The position numbers and the translations under genes were made by a program. Positions 44,651-52,775 of a DNA stretch of 64,000 bases are shown piece after piece; the first letter of the stretch is position 1, and each line of letters begins with the position of its first letter. Origin of the DNA: JAVBRA01 sp031548435. Its GTDB lineage: Bacteria; Bacteroidota; Bacteroidia; Bacteroidales; Rikenellaceae. The DNA lies in the NCBI GenBank assembly GCA_031548435.1, contig JAVBRA010000023.1:1-64000 (forward strand), written 5' to 3'. A model generated the notes under the pieces. That model searched no databases. It was not told the DNA's origin and saw nothing but the letters and a program-made list of their open reading frames with translations.

Positions 44651-45580
44651 TCATTCGGACGCCACCTGTTTTATGTTGTCCGAAAGCGAGACCCGGCTGT
44701 ACCCGGCCGCCAGTTGGTGCGGAATCCGCAACTCGTGCTTCAGTCCTTCGGGGCAGGTCAGGCTGACCGTTAACGAATCGCACGCACCGGGAAAATCGAT
44801 GCGGCTCACATACGTGTCCGAGATCGTCTCTTCGGCGGTTCCCTTCACCGACCCTTCGATGTTGAGTTTGCCGATGTGCGTCTGTTCGTTCACATACAGG
44901 CTGAAACCCGCCTCTTCCAGTTGCAGGTCGGCGTCGAGGGCTTTGGCGTTGCGCCCCTCGAACCGCAACGCGCCCTTTTCAGACAACACTTTCAGGTTCA
45001 CGTACTCAACCGGTTGACTTTCGTCCAGACAGGCCATTTCAAGGCGCAGCCGGGTGTCGCCCATCTCTACGTTCAGGTTCGGCACGTCGGTCGACACGTG
45101 GTAGTAACTGTCCGATGTCGGCACTTTCAGCGACAGCGCCCCGAACCCGTAAATCTGCGCGTCGGGATAATCGTCGAGGCTTACCTGCCGCGGGTCTTCC
45201 GGCATGAAAATGTAAAGGGGCACGGCATTCCCCCTGACCGCCGCCCAACCACCCCACTCCAGGATCAGGGTGTCGCCTTGTTGGCTGAACTGGACGTTTT
45301 GGTAGAAATCTTTGCCATACACCAGTTCGAATTTCTCGCCCTTGGCCAGCATCACCGGGTAAGACGCGTTAAGCCTGACGTGCGTGAACGGCTTCAGGTC
45401 AATCTGTTCGAATCCGTCGCCTTGCAGCAATTCGTGCAGTTCGGCCACCGTTTTCCGGCTTTTCAACGCATCGACCCGCTTGACAACCGCCGCCGAATGG
45501 AGGCCGTGCCGGCCCAACAGCCCCACGATAACGACCCCGAAAGCGATCAGCAGTTTGGTAGACAATCTTATTTTTCTCAT
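44651..45580 (-). CDS. DUF2807-like (GIN domain) membrane-anchored protein
   Basis: The product has 309 residues from MRKIRLSTKLLIAFGVVIVGLL, with one N-terminal membrane segment or uncleaved signal. The rest is a repetitive beta structure with the opening pattern FTHVRLNASYPVMLAKGEKFELVYG followed by GDTLILEWGG, as in the putative auto-transporter adhesin head (GIN/DUF2807) domain. Its ATG overlaps the GntR gene's stop by 4 nt, so the two are cotranslated. The role is unknown; such genes often accompany YtrA-type ABC operons in Bacteroidetes. Confidence 0.75.
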   Translation of the reverse strand: MRKIRLSTKLLIAFGVVIVGLLGRHGLHSAAVVKRVDALKSRKTVAELHELLQGDGFEQIDLKPFTHVRLNASYPVMLAKGEKFELVYGKDFYQNVQFSQQGDTLILEWGGWAAVRGNAVPLYIFMPEDPRQVSLDDYPDAQIYGFGALSLKVPTSDSYYHVSTDVPNLNVEMGDTRLRLEMACLDESQPVEYVNLKVLSEKGALRFEGRNAKALDADLQLEEAGFSLYVNEQTHIGKLNIEGSVKGTAEETISDTYVSRIDFPGACDSLTVSLTCPEGLKHELRIPHQLAAGYSRVSLSDNIKQVASE

Positions 45581-45948
45581 GGTTTCCTCTTTTTTAGGTA
45601 CGACTGGTACAGCGCGGCAATCTCCTCGAACGGGACGCCAAGCAGCGTGATGGTGTTGAAAAACGACGGCAGCTCCTGCTCGATGAACGCGCCCTTGCGG
45701 TCGGCGGCCACCAGTGCGGGGGCCTCGGCCGAGACGAAATAGCCGATGCCGCGCTTGTTGTAGATGATCTGCTGCTGTTGCAGCAACTCGTAGGTACGCG
45801 CCACGGTGTTGGGATTCACCTCCATGGCCACGGCCAGGTCGCGCACCGAGGGAATGCGCTCGTCGGGACTCCACTCCCCGCGCATCACCTTCTCTTTGAC
45901 AATGTCGGCTATCTGGAGATAGATAGCCTGGTTCTGTGCAAATTGCAT
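45577..45948 (-). CDS. GntR family transcriptional regulator, YtrA subfamily
   Basis: This 123-residue protein, counted from MQFAQNQAIYLQIADIVKEKV, has an N-terminal winged helix (MRGEWSPDERIPSVRDLAVAMEVNPNTVARTYELLQQQ) typical of GntR. It has only a short helical C-terminal tail, the hallmark of the YtrA subfamily that represses ABC transporter operons. It lies inside the operon, 2 nt after the permease gene. A matching inverted repeat is found at the operon promoter (47587-47610), so autoregulation is likely. Confidence 0.92.
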   Translation of the reverse strand: MQFAQNQAIYLQIADIVKEKVMRGEWSPDERIPSVRDLAVAMEVNPNTVARTYELLQQQQIIYNKRGIGYFVSAEAPALVAADRKGAFIEQELPSFFNTITLLGVPFEEIAALYQSYLKKRKP

Positions 45949-45950
45949 CG

Positions 45951-46727
45951 TCAGACGGTTTTTTCGTTGAATCGTATTTTCGATATCACAAGCATCGTAA
46001 GCCCCAACGCAAACAACCCCCACGTGGTAGCCTCCGGCGTCACAAACAGAGCGACATCGACCCCGTGATCACTGATCTGGAACGGATTGACCGACGCGGG
46101 CAGATGCCCCGAGCCCAGGAAGTAAAAGAACGACATCACGGGCGATATCAAAAAGCCCGCCACCACCAGAACGATCGCCACCTTGGCCGCCACCGCCTTG
46201 CGGAACACCATGTTCCCTAACAGCAGCGCCGACACGGCAAAAAACCATATCGACACGAACATCAGGAAAATGCTCTTGCTATATTCGTTCCAATCGATCC
46301 ACGAGGAAAAATTGGTCGGATAAACGCCTCCCATCAGGTGGCTGCAGTCGATGGCCGCTTTTGAAAACAGCAGAAAGAAAGAGAGCCCCATCACAGGATA
46401 CACGATCACCGACCAAATGAACTTGGCCACATACTTCTCCGACGAGGTGGCCGGCAGCATCAGCAGCGACTGCAACCGGGCTTTCTTGCGCACATCCCCG
46501 AAATGCATGACAATCACATTCAACTGCATCACCCCGAGCACCATTGCGCACACAAAGGCCGCAACTTCAACCACCAGGGGATTCCGCCCCATCGACACCA
46601 CCCCCGCCAGATAAATGACGGCCGCGGCAACCACCCCTCCCCATAGATAGAGATATCGTCTTTGATTGACCAGAAATTCGTTTGCGAACAACTTGCCCAA
46701 ACGAAAGAAGCTGAAATTATTTCCCAT
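45951..46727 (-). CDS. ABC transporter permease-like membrane protein
   Basis: The product has 258 residues from MGNNFSFFRLGKLFANEFLV. Six hydrophobic segments are visible (WGGVVAAAVIYLAGVV, AAFVCAMVLGVMQLNVIVM, VIVYPVMGLSFFLLF, SIFLMFVSIWFFAVSALLL, VAIVLVVAGFLISPVMSFFYF, WGLFALGLTMLVI). This is the ABC-2-type topology without a large soluble domain. It overlaps the end of the ATPase gene by 11 nt and presumably forms its membrane partner. The substrate is unknown. The sequence itself is not conserved enough for a family name. Confidence 0.8.
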   Translation of the reverse strand: MGNNFSFFRLGKLFANEFLVNQRRYLYLWGGVVAAAVIYLAGVVSMGRNPLVVEVAAFVCAMVLGVMQLNVIVMHFGDVRKKARLQSLLMLPATSSEKYVAKFIWSVIVYPVMGLSFFLLFSKAAIDCSHLMGGVYPTNFSSWIDWNEYSKSIFLMFVSIWFFAVSALLLGNMVFRKAVAAKVAIVLVVAGFLISPVMSFFYFLGSGHLPASVNPFQISDHGVDVALFVTPEATTWGLFALGLTMLVISKIRFNEKTV

Positions 46728-47580
46728 AATCCGAATCATTCATGTTTGTAAATACTTCTCCGATGCGATCCTTGCCGTTGACCACGGCGTTGAACAACAG
46801 TTCCATGTCGATGCGCGAGGGCTGCCCGCCGGTATTGGGCGCAAGGGCCTTGCCTCCGCCGAGCACGCCGGGTTCGTCGTAGAGCATCCCCGCCGGACGG
46901 TCGTCGCCGCTGTATTGACAAAAATGCAGCCGGTCGGCGATCTCTTCCACCGTGCGGTTGAACAGGATGCGGCGGTCGTCGAGCACGATCACCCCGTCGA
47001 TCAGGTTTTCGAGATCGCGCACCTGGTGGGTCGAGATCAGGATCACCCGCTCGTCGGAAGCCGCCGCGGCGATCAGCCGCCGGAACGTCGTCTTCGAAGG
47101 GATGTCGAGCCCGTTGGTCGGTTCGTCCATCAGCAGGATCTTCGTGTTGCAGGCCAGGGCGAAAGCGATGAACGCCTTTTTGCGCTGCCCCATCGACATT
47201 TTGTGCATCCTGTGCTGCGGATCGACCTCCAGTTCCTTGAGGTAAGAGGCAAAATCCGCGTCACTGAACCGGGGATAGAACCCCGCATAGAGCGAGGCGT
47301 ACTGCCGCGGCGACACCTCGGGCACATAAAACTCCTCGGGCACCACAAATACCTCTTGCAGAAAGCCCACCCGGCGCCGGGACGGATCGTATCCGTTCAC
47401 CCCGATGCTTCCGCCGCAGGGGGCCAGCAGTCCCGCCATCAGGTTCAGCAGCGTGGTCTTCCCCGCCCCGTTCTTGCCCAGCAATCCGTAGATATGCCCC
47501 GGCGCAATGGAAAGATCCAGCCCGGCAAACAGGGTTCCCCGCCGTCCGTAGGAAAAATCCAGGTTTGAAATAGTAATCAT
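46717..47580 (-). CDS. ABC transporter ATP-binding protein
   Basis: This 287-residue protein has Walker A GKNGAGKTT, the Q-loop in GFLQEV, a signature loop MSMGQRKKAFIAFAL (the usual LSGGQ reads MSMGQ), Walker B ILLMDEPTNGLD and the H-loop STHQ. It is the first gene of a four-gene unit: ATPase, permease, GntR, GIN-domain protein. The altered signature MSMGQ is seen in YtrB-like ATPases. A strong promoter and operator precede it. Confidence 0.95.
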   Translation of the reverse strand: MITISNLDFSYGRRGTLFAGLDLSIAPGHIYGLLGKNGAGKTTLLNLMAGLLAPCGGSIGVNGYDPSRRRVGFLQEVFVVPEEFYVPEVSPRQYASLYAGFYPRFSDADFASYLKELEVDPQHRMHKMSMGQRKKAFIAFALACNTKILLMDEPTNGLDIPSKTTFRRLIAAAASDERVILISTHQVRDLENLIDGVIVLDDRRILFNRTVEEIADRLHFCQYSGDDRPAGMLYDEPGVLGGGKALAPNTGGQPSRIDMELLFNAVVNGKDRIGEVFTNMNDSDYGK

Positions 47581-47586
47581 AGTTTT

Positions 47587-47610
47587 AGTGTATTGATGTA
47601 TTAGTACACT
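47587..47610 (-). promoter_or_regulatory. YtrA-type operator
   Basis: AGTGTA (47587-47592) and TACACT (47605-47610) form an inverted repeat with a 12 bp spacer. This is close to the AGTGTA-N-TACACT sites known for YtrA-type GntR regulators. It begins 1 nt after the -7 element and covers the expected transcription start, an ideal place for repression. Confidence 0.65.
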
Positions 47611-47611
47611 G

Positions 47612-47642
47612 CAAATGTAATCATGATTTTCGGATCTCCAAA
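47612..47642 (-). promoter_or_regulatory. Promoter of the ABC-GntR operon
   Basis: On the minus strand TTTG (47642-47639), 19 nt, TACATTTG (47619-47612): a perfect match to the Bacteroidetes consensus TTTG-N19-TAnnTTTG. It lies 31 nt before the ATPase start codon. Confidence 0.8.
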
Positions 47643-47800
47643 TTTTTTTCGCACTTTTTTTGAATATTTTTCATTCAAGATGTGCATGTTATTATATATC
47701 AAACAATTAGAGTTACACAACGAAATCCCGGAACGATGGCATGGGAATTGTAGTTGTTGGGGTTCCCCACAAGGGGGAGCTCATACATAAAATCCAGGTT

Positions 47801-48445
47801 ATGAAAAAGACCGCATTCATTCTGCTGATCAACTTACTTTTAATAAATTGCGTTATGGCAAAGACTTTTGAACTGTTCAAACTGCCCTATGCGGCCGACG
47901 CCCTTGAGCCGGCCATTGGCAAAGAGACCGTGGAGTATCACTACGGCAAACACGTGCAAACCTACGTGAACAACCTCAACGGGCTGATCCCCGGAACCGA
48001 GTTCGAGAACATGGAACTGGAAGAGATCGTCGCCAAATCGGACGGGGCCGTCTTCAACAACGCCGCCCAGATTTGGAACCACCAGTTTTATTTTTACACC
48101 TTCTGCCCGCCTTCGACCGGCGGCGCTCCCACGGGCGATCTGGCCAGGGCCATCGATGCGGCGTTCGGCAGCTTCGACAACTTCAAGAAAGAGTTTGCGG
48201 CCGCCTCGGCGTCCATTTTCGGGTCGGGATGGAGCTGGCTGGTGAAAGACAACGCCGGCAAGCTGAGCATTCTGAAAGAAGGCAACGCCGGCAATCCGGT
48301 CAAGGCGGGGCTCACCGCGCTTCTGGCCATCGACGTGTGGGAACATGCCTACTACATCGACTACCGCAACCGCCGGGCCGACCACATCAACGCCATCTGG
48401 GATATCATCGACTGGAAGGTGGTTGAAAAAAGATACGCTCAATAA
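47801..48445 (+). CDS. sodB: Iron/manganese superoxide dismutase, possibly exported
   Basis: From ATG 47801 the product has 214 residues. The enzyme part starts at residue 20 (KTFELFKLPYAADALEP) and shows the metal ligands in YHYGKHV, WNHQFYFYTF and IDVWEHAYY, as in Fe/Mn SODs. Residues 1-19 (MKKTAFILLINLLLINCVMA) look like a signal peptide: two lysines, a hydrophobic core and VMA before the mature start. An internal ATG at 47855 (MAKTFELF) would give the usual cytoplasmic form of 196 residues. Both starts are possible, and the presence of a well-formed signal is unusual. A weak terminator follows. Confidence 0.93.
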   Translation: MKKTAFILLINLLLINCVMAKTFELFKLPYAADALEPAIGKETVEYHYGKHVQTYVNNLNGLIPGTEFENMELEEIVAKSDGAVFNNAAQIWNHQFYFYTFCPPSTGGAPTGDLARAIDAAFGSFDNFKKEFAAASASIFGSGWSWLVKDNAGKLSILKEGNAGNPVKAGLTALLAIDVWEHAYYIDYRNRRADHINAIWDIIDWKVVEKRYAQ

Positions 48446-48466
48446 CAGGAAAATAAGCTAAATTTG

Positions 48467-48484
48467 GAGCCGCAGGCTCTTTTG
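48467..48484 (+). terminator. Weak terminator after sodB
   Basis: GAGCC-GCA-GGCTC followed by TTTTGTT, 21 nt after the stop codon. The stem has only 5 bp. Confidence 0.4.
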
Positions 48485-48571
48485 TTATCGGAGGGAACCC
48501 CAAACAAGCAGAATGAGGTTGTCGCCGGCAAAAGGGTTTGCGGCTCCTCTTTAAATTTAAAGATAAACGCC

Positions 48572-49111
48572 ATGCCATACAACGTATTGACCCTCGTCGG
48601 AGGCATCAGCAGCACCTCGATCAACAAACGGCTTTTTGCCGAAATGGTCAAGGCCAACGACACCGGGCTCCGGTTCACCATGTTCGACATCGCCTCGCTG
48701 CCGTTCTTCTCGCAGGACATCGAACTCACCCCCCCGGCCGCGGTGATGAAACTGAAAGAGATGGCCCGGGCCGCCGATGCCGTTTTAATCGTCACCCCCG
48801 AGTACAACCGGTCGATTCCCGGCGTGCTTAAAAACGCGCTCGACTGGGGGTCGCGCCCTCCCGCCGACAACTGCTGGAATGGCAAACCGGCGGCCATCAG
48901 CGGCGCATCGAGCGGGGCCATCGGCACGTTCGGGGCGCAACAACACCTGCGCAACATCTGCTCGTCCCTCAATATGCACGTGATGAGCCAGCCCGAGGCC
49001 TACATCAACTTCCCCGCCTCGGCCGACGCCAATGGGCTGAACGAGAGATCGGTCGCGTTCATCCGGAAATTTCTGGGAAGCTTCGAGCAATGGATCGGCA
49101 CGTTTAAATGA
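48572..49111 (+). CDS. NADPH-dependent FMN reductase family flavoprotein
   Basis: This 179-residue flavodoxin-fold protein starts MPYNVLTLVGGISSTSINKRL, with the flavin phosphate loop GGISSTSINKRL. It continues with VLIVTPEYNRSIPGVLKNALDW, the signature of NAD(P)H:FMN/quinone/azo reductases, and ISGASSGAIGTFGAQQHLR. It moves electrons from NADPH to FMN or quinones. Its stop overlaps the hemH start by 4 nt (ATGA), which indicates translational coupling. Placement after sodB suggests a shared oxidative-stress theme. Confidence 0.92.
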   Translation: MPYNVLTLVGGISSTSINKRLFAEMVKANDTGLRFTMFDIASLPFFSQDIELTPPAAVMKLKEMARAADAVLIVTPEYNRSIPGVLKNALDWGSRPPADNCWNGKPAAISGASSGAIGTFGAQQHLRNICSSLNMHVMSQPEAYINFPASADANGLNERSVAFIRKFLGSFEQWIGTFK

Positions 49112-50136
49112 ACCTGCGCCGCAACGAAATAAGAACGGGGGAAATCGCCAACCTCCACCGGTTCGAAGGGAGCATCGGACGGGAGAGCATTTTGGCGCTT
49201 TTCAACGTCGGGTCGCCGGAAAGCTGCGACAAAAGAGGCATCCGGCGATTCCTCCGCAGATTCCTCACCGACAAATACGTGATCGGCCTTCCGGCCGTCT
49301 TCCGGCATTTGCTCGTGCGGGCGATCATCATCCCGCTCCGGTGGCGGCGATCCCTCGGAAACTACCGCCGGATATGGACGCCGGAAGGCCCGCCGCTCAC
49401 CGCCGGGATGGAACGCCTGGCCGCGCGCCTGCGTGAGGAACTGTCCGTTCCGGTAATTGCCGTCCCGCGCTACGGGACAATCCCGTTGCACAAAACGTTG
49501 CGGGAGATCCGGAAGAAAAACCCGCAGGCCGACCGCATCGTATTTCTGCTGCTGTACCCGCAATACGCCTCGTCGATTACGGCAACGGCCATCGAATACA
49601 TCCACCGGCAATGGAAACGATCGGATTGCGGGCTCGGGCTGCAACTGATCGCTCAGTACCACGACCACCCGGCCTACATCGGCGCGCTGGCCGCTTCCAT
49701 CCGTCCGGCGATGCGCAACCGGGCGCACCTGCTGTTCAGCTACCACAGCATCCCGGAGCGGCAGAACGACCGCTCGGCATCGATCGACCCCGCCAACGAC
49801 TACCGCCGGCAGACCGTCCGCACTTCGGAACTGACGGCCGCCCGCCTGGAACTGGAAAAAAACGGCTATTCCACCGCCTATCAGTCGGCCATGAAAGGAA
49901 AATGGCTCTCCCCATCCACGAAAGAGACGCTCGCCGCTTTAGCCGGGCGTGGCATTCGGGACATCGTCGCCATATCACCCGGGTTCGCCGTCGAGAACCT
50001 CGAAACACTGGCCGACCTCGGCCAACAGGCGAGTGAGGCTTTCCTCTCGGCCGGAGGCAGTTCGTTCACAAGGGTTCCCTGCCTCGACGCATCGGACGAA
50101 GCGGCGGTGTTCATCAAAACGCTTCTGGGCAGGTAG
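49108..50136 (+). CDS. hemH: Ferrochelatase
   Basis: The product has 342 residues. Catalytic His lies in LFSYHSIPERQ, and the conserved Glu in ISPGFAVENLETL; YNRPLT-like GPPLTAG and PRYG near the N-terminus bind the porphyrin. It inserts Fe2+ into the porphyrin as the last step of haem synthesis. The N-terminus is about 25 residues longer than most (MNLRRNEIRTGEIANLHRF). It overlaps the FMN reductase gene by 4 nt. Haem enzymes are patchy in this phylum, so a full pathway cannot be assumed. Confidence 0.93.
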   Translation: MNLRRNEIRTGEIANLHRFEGSIGRESILALFNVGSPESCDKRGIRRFLRRFLTDKYVIGLPAVFRHLLVRAIIIPLRWRRSLGNYRRIWTPEGPPLTAGMERLAARLREELSVPVIAVPRYGTIPLHKTLREIRKKNPQADRIVFLLLYPQYASSITATAIEYIHRQWKRSDCGLGLQLIAQYHDHPAYIGALAASIRPAMRNRAHLLFSYHSIPERQNDRSASIDPANDYRRQTVRTSELTAARLELEKNGYSTAYQSAMKGKWLSPSTKETLAALAGRGIRDIVAISPGFAVENLETLADLGQQASEAFLSAGGSSFTRVPCLDASDEAAVFIKTLLGR

Positions 50137-50138
50137 CG

Positions 50139-50681
50139 CTACCTGGACACCAACAACCCATCGGCCACCTTGACGGCCGTTTCCGGGCCCTTCAGCCGTT
50201 CAAGCAACTCCAGCGCAAACGGAAGGGTCAGCCCCGGCCCCCGTCCGGTGATGATGTTGCCGTCGACCACCACATCTTCCTCTGTGATGATCGCCCCGTC
50301 GAGATACCCCTCGAATCCGGGATAGCACGTCGCCCGGCGGCCGCGCAGCAGCCCCAACCCGCCCAAAACCATCGGCGCGGCACAGATGGCGGCGATCCAT
50401 CCTCCTTTGGCGGCAAATGCCCCCACTTCCCTTTTCAACCCATCGTGCTCGTTGATTTTCACCGTTCCGCCGGGCAGCACCAACATCTCCGCCTGTGAAA
50501 AATCGACGTCGGCAAACAGCGCGTCGGCCCCCGTCTCAATCCCGTGCGACCCGACAACCGTTTCCTGCCCGGTCAGCGACACCGACATCACACTCACCCC
50601 GCCGCGGCGCAGCACGTCGAGCGTCCCGAGGGCCTCGATCTCTTCAAAGCCGTCGGTTAAAAACAAAAATACCTGTCCCAT
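50139..50681 (-). CDS. DJ-1/PfpI family protein
   Basis: The product has 180 residues from MGQVFLFLTDGFEEIEALGTLD. The nucleophile elbow IAAICAAPMVLG holds the Cys. FEEIEA supplies the Glu that tunes it, and MLVLPGG is the third family box. DJ-1 proteins act as oxidative-stress or glyoxal-detoxifying enzymes. The frame extends upstream to 50840, but that part has poor codon use and covers the promoter region. It converges with hemH (2 nt gap) and is divergent from exbB. Confidence 0.93.
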   Translation of the reverse strand: MGQVFLFLTDGFEEIEALGTLDVLRRGGVSVMSVSLTGQETVVGSHGIETGADALFADVDFSQAEMLVLPGGTVKINEHDGLKREVGAFAAKGGWIAAICAAPMVLGGLGLLRGRRATCYPGFEGYLDGAIITEEDVVVDGNIITGRGPGLTLPFALELLERLKGPETAVKVADGLLVSR

Positions 50682-50751
50682 ATTCCCTTCTTCTATTTCG
50701 TTATTTTTACCCGGATCTAAAAATAACAAAAACCGTACGATTTTAAAAATA

Positions 50752-50783
50752 TTTGCACGAAAAGAAATAAACGCATATATTTG
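50752..50783 (+). promoter_or_regulatory. Promoter of the exbB-exbD operon
   Basis: TTTG (50752-50755) and TATATTTG (50776-50783) are 20 nt apart, close to the Bacteroidetes consensus. The leader to exbB would be about 135 nt and is AT-rich. Confidence 0.6.
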
Positions 50784-50925
50784 ACATGGAAAACACAAGC
50801 CTTTGACAAACAACCAAGTGCGATGCCTTTCGCCGGGCATTGCTTTATGCTTTTGATTATCAATAAATTAAATTCACATAAATTTAAAACAACTAATAAT
50901 TATTAATTTAATCTTAATGTCTGTT

Positions 50926-51726
50926 ATGAAAAAAATTTTTGCGATTCTCTCACTCGTGAGTGTTCTCACTCTGGGTACGGCAACCGTTTACGCACAGCCC
51001 GCCGACGGCGCCGCTCAAACGGAAGCTCCCGCCACTGTTGCCGTAGACCAGGCCCCCGAGGCCAACGCCAATCCTGAAACAGACGTAGCCGGCAAACCGA
51101 TGCACGAGGTAATGAAAGAGAAATTCATCGAAGGCGGTGTGGGTTGGATGACCCCCGTTCTGCTGTGTTTGATCCTCGGTCTGGCTATCGTTATCGAGCG
51201 CATCATTTACCTGAACCTGGCCACCACCAATACCAAGAAGCTCCTTGCCAAGATCGAAGAGGCCCTCAATACGGGCGGAGTCGAAGCTGCCAAAGAAGTT
51301 TGCCGCAACACGCGCGGGCCGGTAGCCAGCATCTTCTACCAGGGTCTCGACCGCATGGACGAAGGGATGGACGTTGTTGAGAAATCGATCGTTTCTTACG
51401 GTTCGGTTCAGATGGGCCAGCTGGAAAGCGGCCTGACCTGGGTTTCGCTCTTCATCTCGGTTTCTCCTATGTTGGGTTTCATGGGTACGGTAGTAGGGAT
51501 GATCGTTGCCTTCGACACCATCCAGCAATTGGGCGACATGTCTCCTACGGCTGTGGCAGGCGGTATCAAGATCGCACTTTTGACCACGATGCTCGGTTTG
51601 ATCGTTGCCGTTATCCTGCAGTTGTTCTACAACTACATCCTGGCCAAAATCGACAGTCTGGTTATCAACATGGAAGATTCGTCGATCACGCTGGTTGACA
51701 TTTTGACGAAGTATAACAAAAAATAA
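50926..51726 (+). CDS. exbB: ExbB/TolQ/MotA family proton channel protein with signal sequence
   Basis: This 266-residue protein, counted from MKKIFAILSLVSVLTLGTATVYAQ, has a cleavable-looking signal followed by a 40-residue Ala/Pro/Glu-rich linker, an extension usual in Bacteroidetes ExbB. Three membrane helices follow (MTPVLLCLILGLAIVIERII, LFISVSPMLGFMGTVVGMIVAF, IALLTTMLGLIVAVILQLFY), with the conserved LGFMGTVVGM box. With ExbD it forms the proton-driven motor for TonB. It leads a four-gene operon. Confidence 0.93.
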   Translation: MKKIFAILSLVSVLTLGTATVYAQPADGAAQTEAPATVAVDQAPEANANPETDVAGKPMHEVMKEKFIEGGVGWMTPVLLCLILGLAIVIERIIYLNLATTNTKKLLAKIEEALNTGGVEAAKEVCRNTRGPVASIFYQGLDRMDEGMDVVEKSIVSYGSVQMGQLESGLTWVSLFISVSPMLGFMGTVVGMIVAFDTIQQLGDMSPTAVAGGIKIALLTTMLGLIVAVILQLFYNYILAKIDSLVINMEDSSITLVDILTKYNKK

Positions 51727-51737
51727 TTCTGCTCAGG

Positions 51738-52160
51738 ATGAAATACATCAAATATATCAGTTCTTTGCTGCTGGTGATCGGAGCCCTTGCCATCCTCGGG
51801 TGTTGGCTGTACGGCAGCCCGGAAGCCGAAGGCAGCAAATACGTCGACATTGCGCTCAAGGTGGCGTATGTATATATGGGTCTCGCTATTGTTGTGGCGG
51901 TGGTTTTCCCGGTGATCAACTTCGGGAAGAACCCCAAAGGCGCACTCAATTCACTGATCGGACTGGGCATTCTGGCCGTATTGGTGGGCGTGGCTTACGG
52001 ATTGTCGAGCGACGCTCCCATTACGCTGGGTGACAAATCGATCTACGACGATTCGTTCGGCCTGAGGGTGTCGGACATCATGATCTATATGTCCTATTTC
52101 CTGGGAGTGGCCGCCATTCTGGCAATCGCTATCGGGGAAATCCGCAACGCATTCAAATAA
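51738..52160 (+). CDS. Four-helix membrane protein between exbB and exbD
   Basis: This 140-residue protein has four hydrophobic segments (about 7-25, 40-61, 70-88, 113-133), with short loops and no known motif. It lies 11 nt after exbB and 38 nt before the first exbD. Proteins of this kind recur at this place in Bacteroidetes exb loci as far as I recall. It may be a structural partner of the ExbB/ExbD complex; this is inference from position. Confidence 0.75.
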   Translation: MKYIKYISSLLLVIGALAILGCWLYGSPEAEGSKYVDIALKVAYVYMGLAIVVAVVFPVINFGKNPKGALNSLIGLGILAVLVGVAYGLSSDAPITLGDKSIYDDSFGLRVSDIMIYMSYFLGVAAILAIAIGEIRNAFK

Positions 52161-52198
52161 CATTGGGTTTTATTAAACCTTGGTAAAAATATAATTCG

Positions 52199-52774
52199 AT
52201 GGCTAAAAGAAAAATGCCGGAAGTCAATGCGGGTTCAATGGCCGACATCTCGTTCCTGCTGCTCATTTTCTTCCTTGTCGCCACGACGATGAACGTCGAC
52301 TCGGGGATTATGAGGCAGTTGCCTCCGATCAACGACGACACGGAGGGGATCGACGTCCATAAGCGCAACATTCTGGAAATCAGGGTGAACGCTGCGGACA
52401 TGCTGTTGGTCGGCGGGGAACGTGTCGATATCACTCAACTGAAAGATATCGCCAAGAACTTCCTCACCAATCCCACCAACGCGGCCGACCTTCCGGAAAA
52501 AGAAGCGGTAGAGATCGAGCTGCTGGGCATGTACCCCCGGAGCAAGGGGGTTCTCTCGCTCCAGAACGAAGTGAGCACGAGCTACAAGATGTATATAATG
52601 GTGCAAAACGAACTTACGCGTGCGGTCAACGAACTCAGGGAAGAACTTTCCGAGGCTAAATTCGGCAAACCCTTTGCCGGCCTGGAAGGGAAGCAGAAAG
52701 ATGCCATTCAGACGGCCATCCCGAACAAGATCTCTGAAGCCGAACCGCGCGATATGACAGGAGGAGGAAGATAG
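52199..52774 (+). CDS. exbD: ExbD/TolR family biopolymer transport protein (first copy)
   Basis: This 191-residue protein has a short cytoplasmic N-terminus and one membrane helix with the functional Asp in SMADISFLLLIFFLVATT. A periplasmic domain follows (IDVHKRNILEIRVNAADMLLVGGERVDI). It has a longer periplasmic part than the second copy. The membrane Asp carries protons through the ExbB pore. It ends 1 nt before the second exbD. Confidence 0.93.
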   Translation: MAKRKMPEVNAGSMADISFLLLIFFLVATTMNVDSGIMRQLPPINDDTEGIDVHKRNILEIRVNAADMLLVGGERVDITQLKDIAKNFLTNPTNAADLPEKEAVEIELLGMYPRSKGVLSLQNEVSTSYKMYIMVQNELTRAVNELREELSEAKFGKPFAGLEGKQKDAIQTAIPNKISEAEPRDMTGGGR

Positions 52775-52775
52775 T

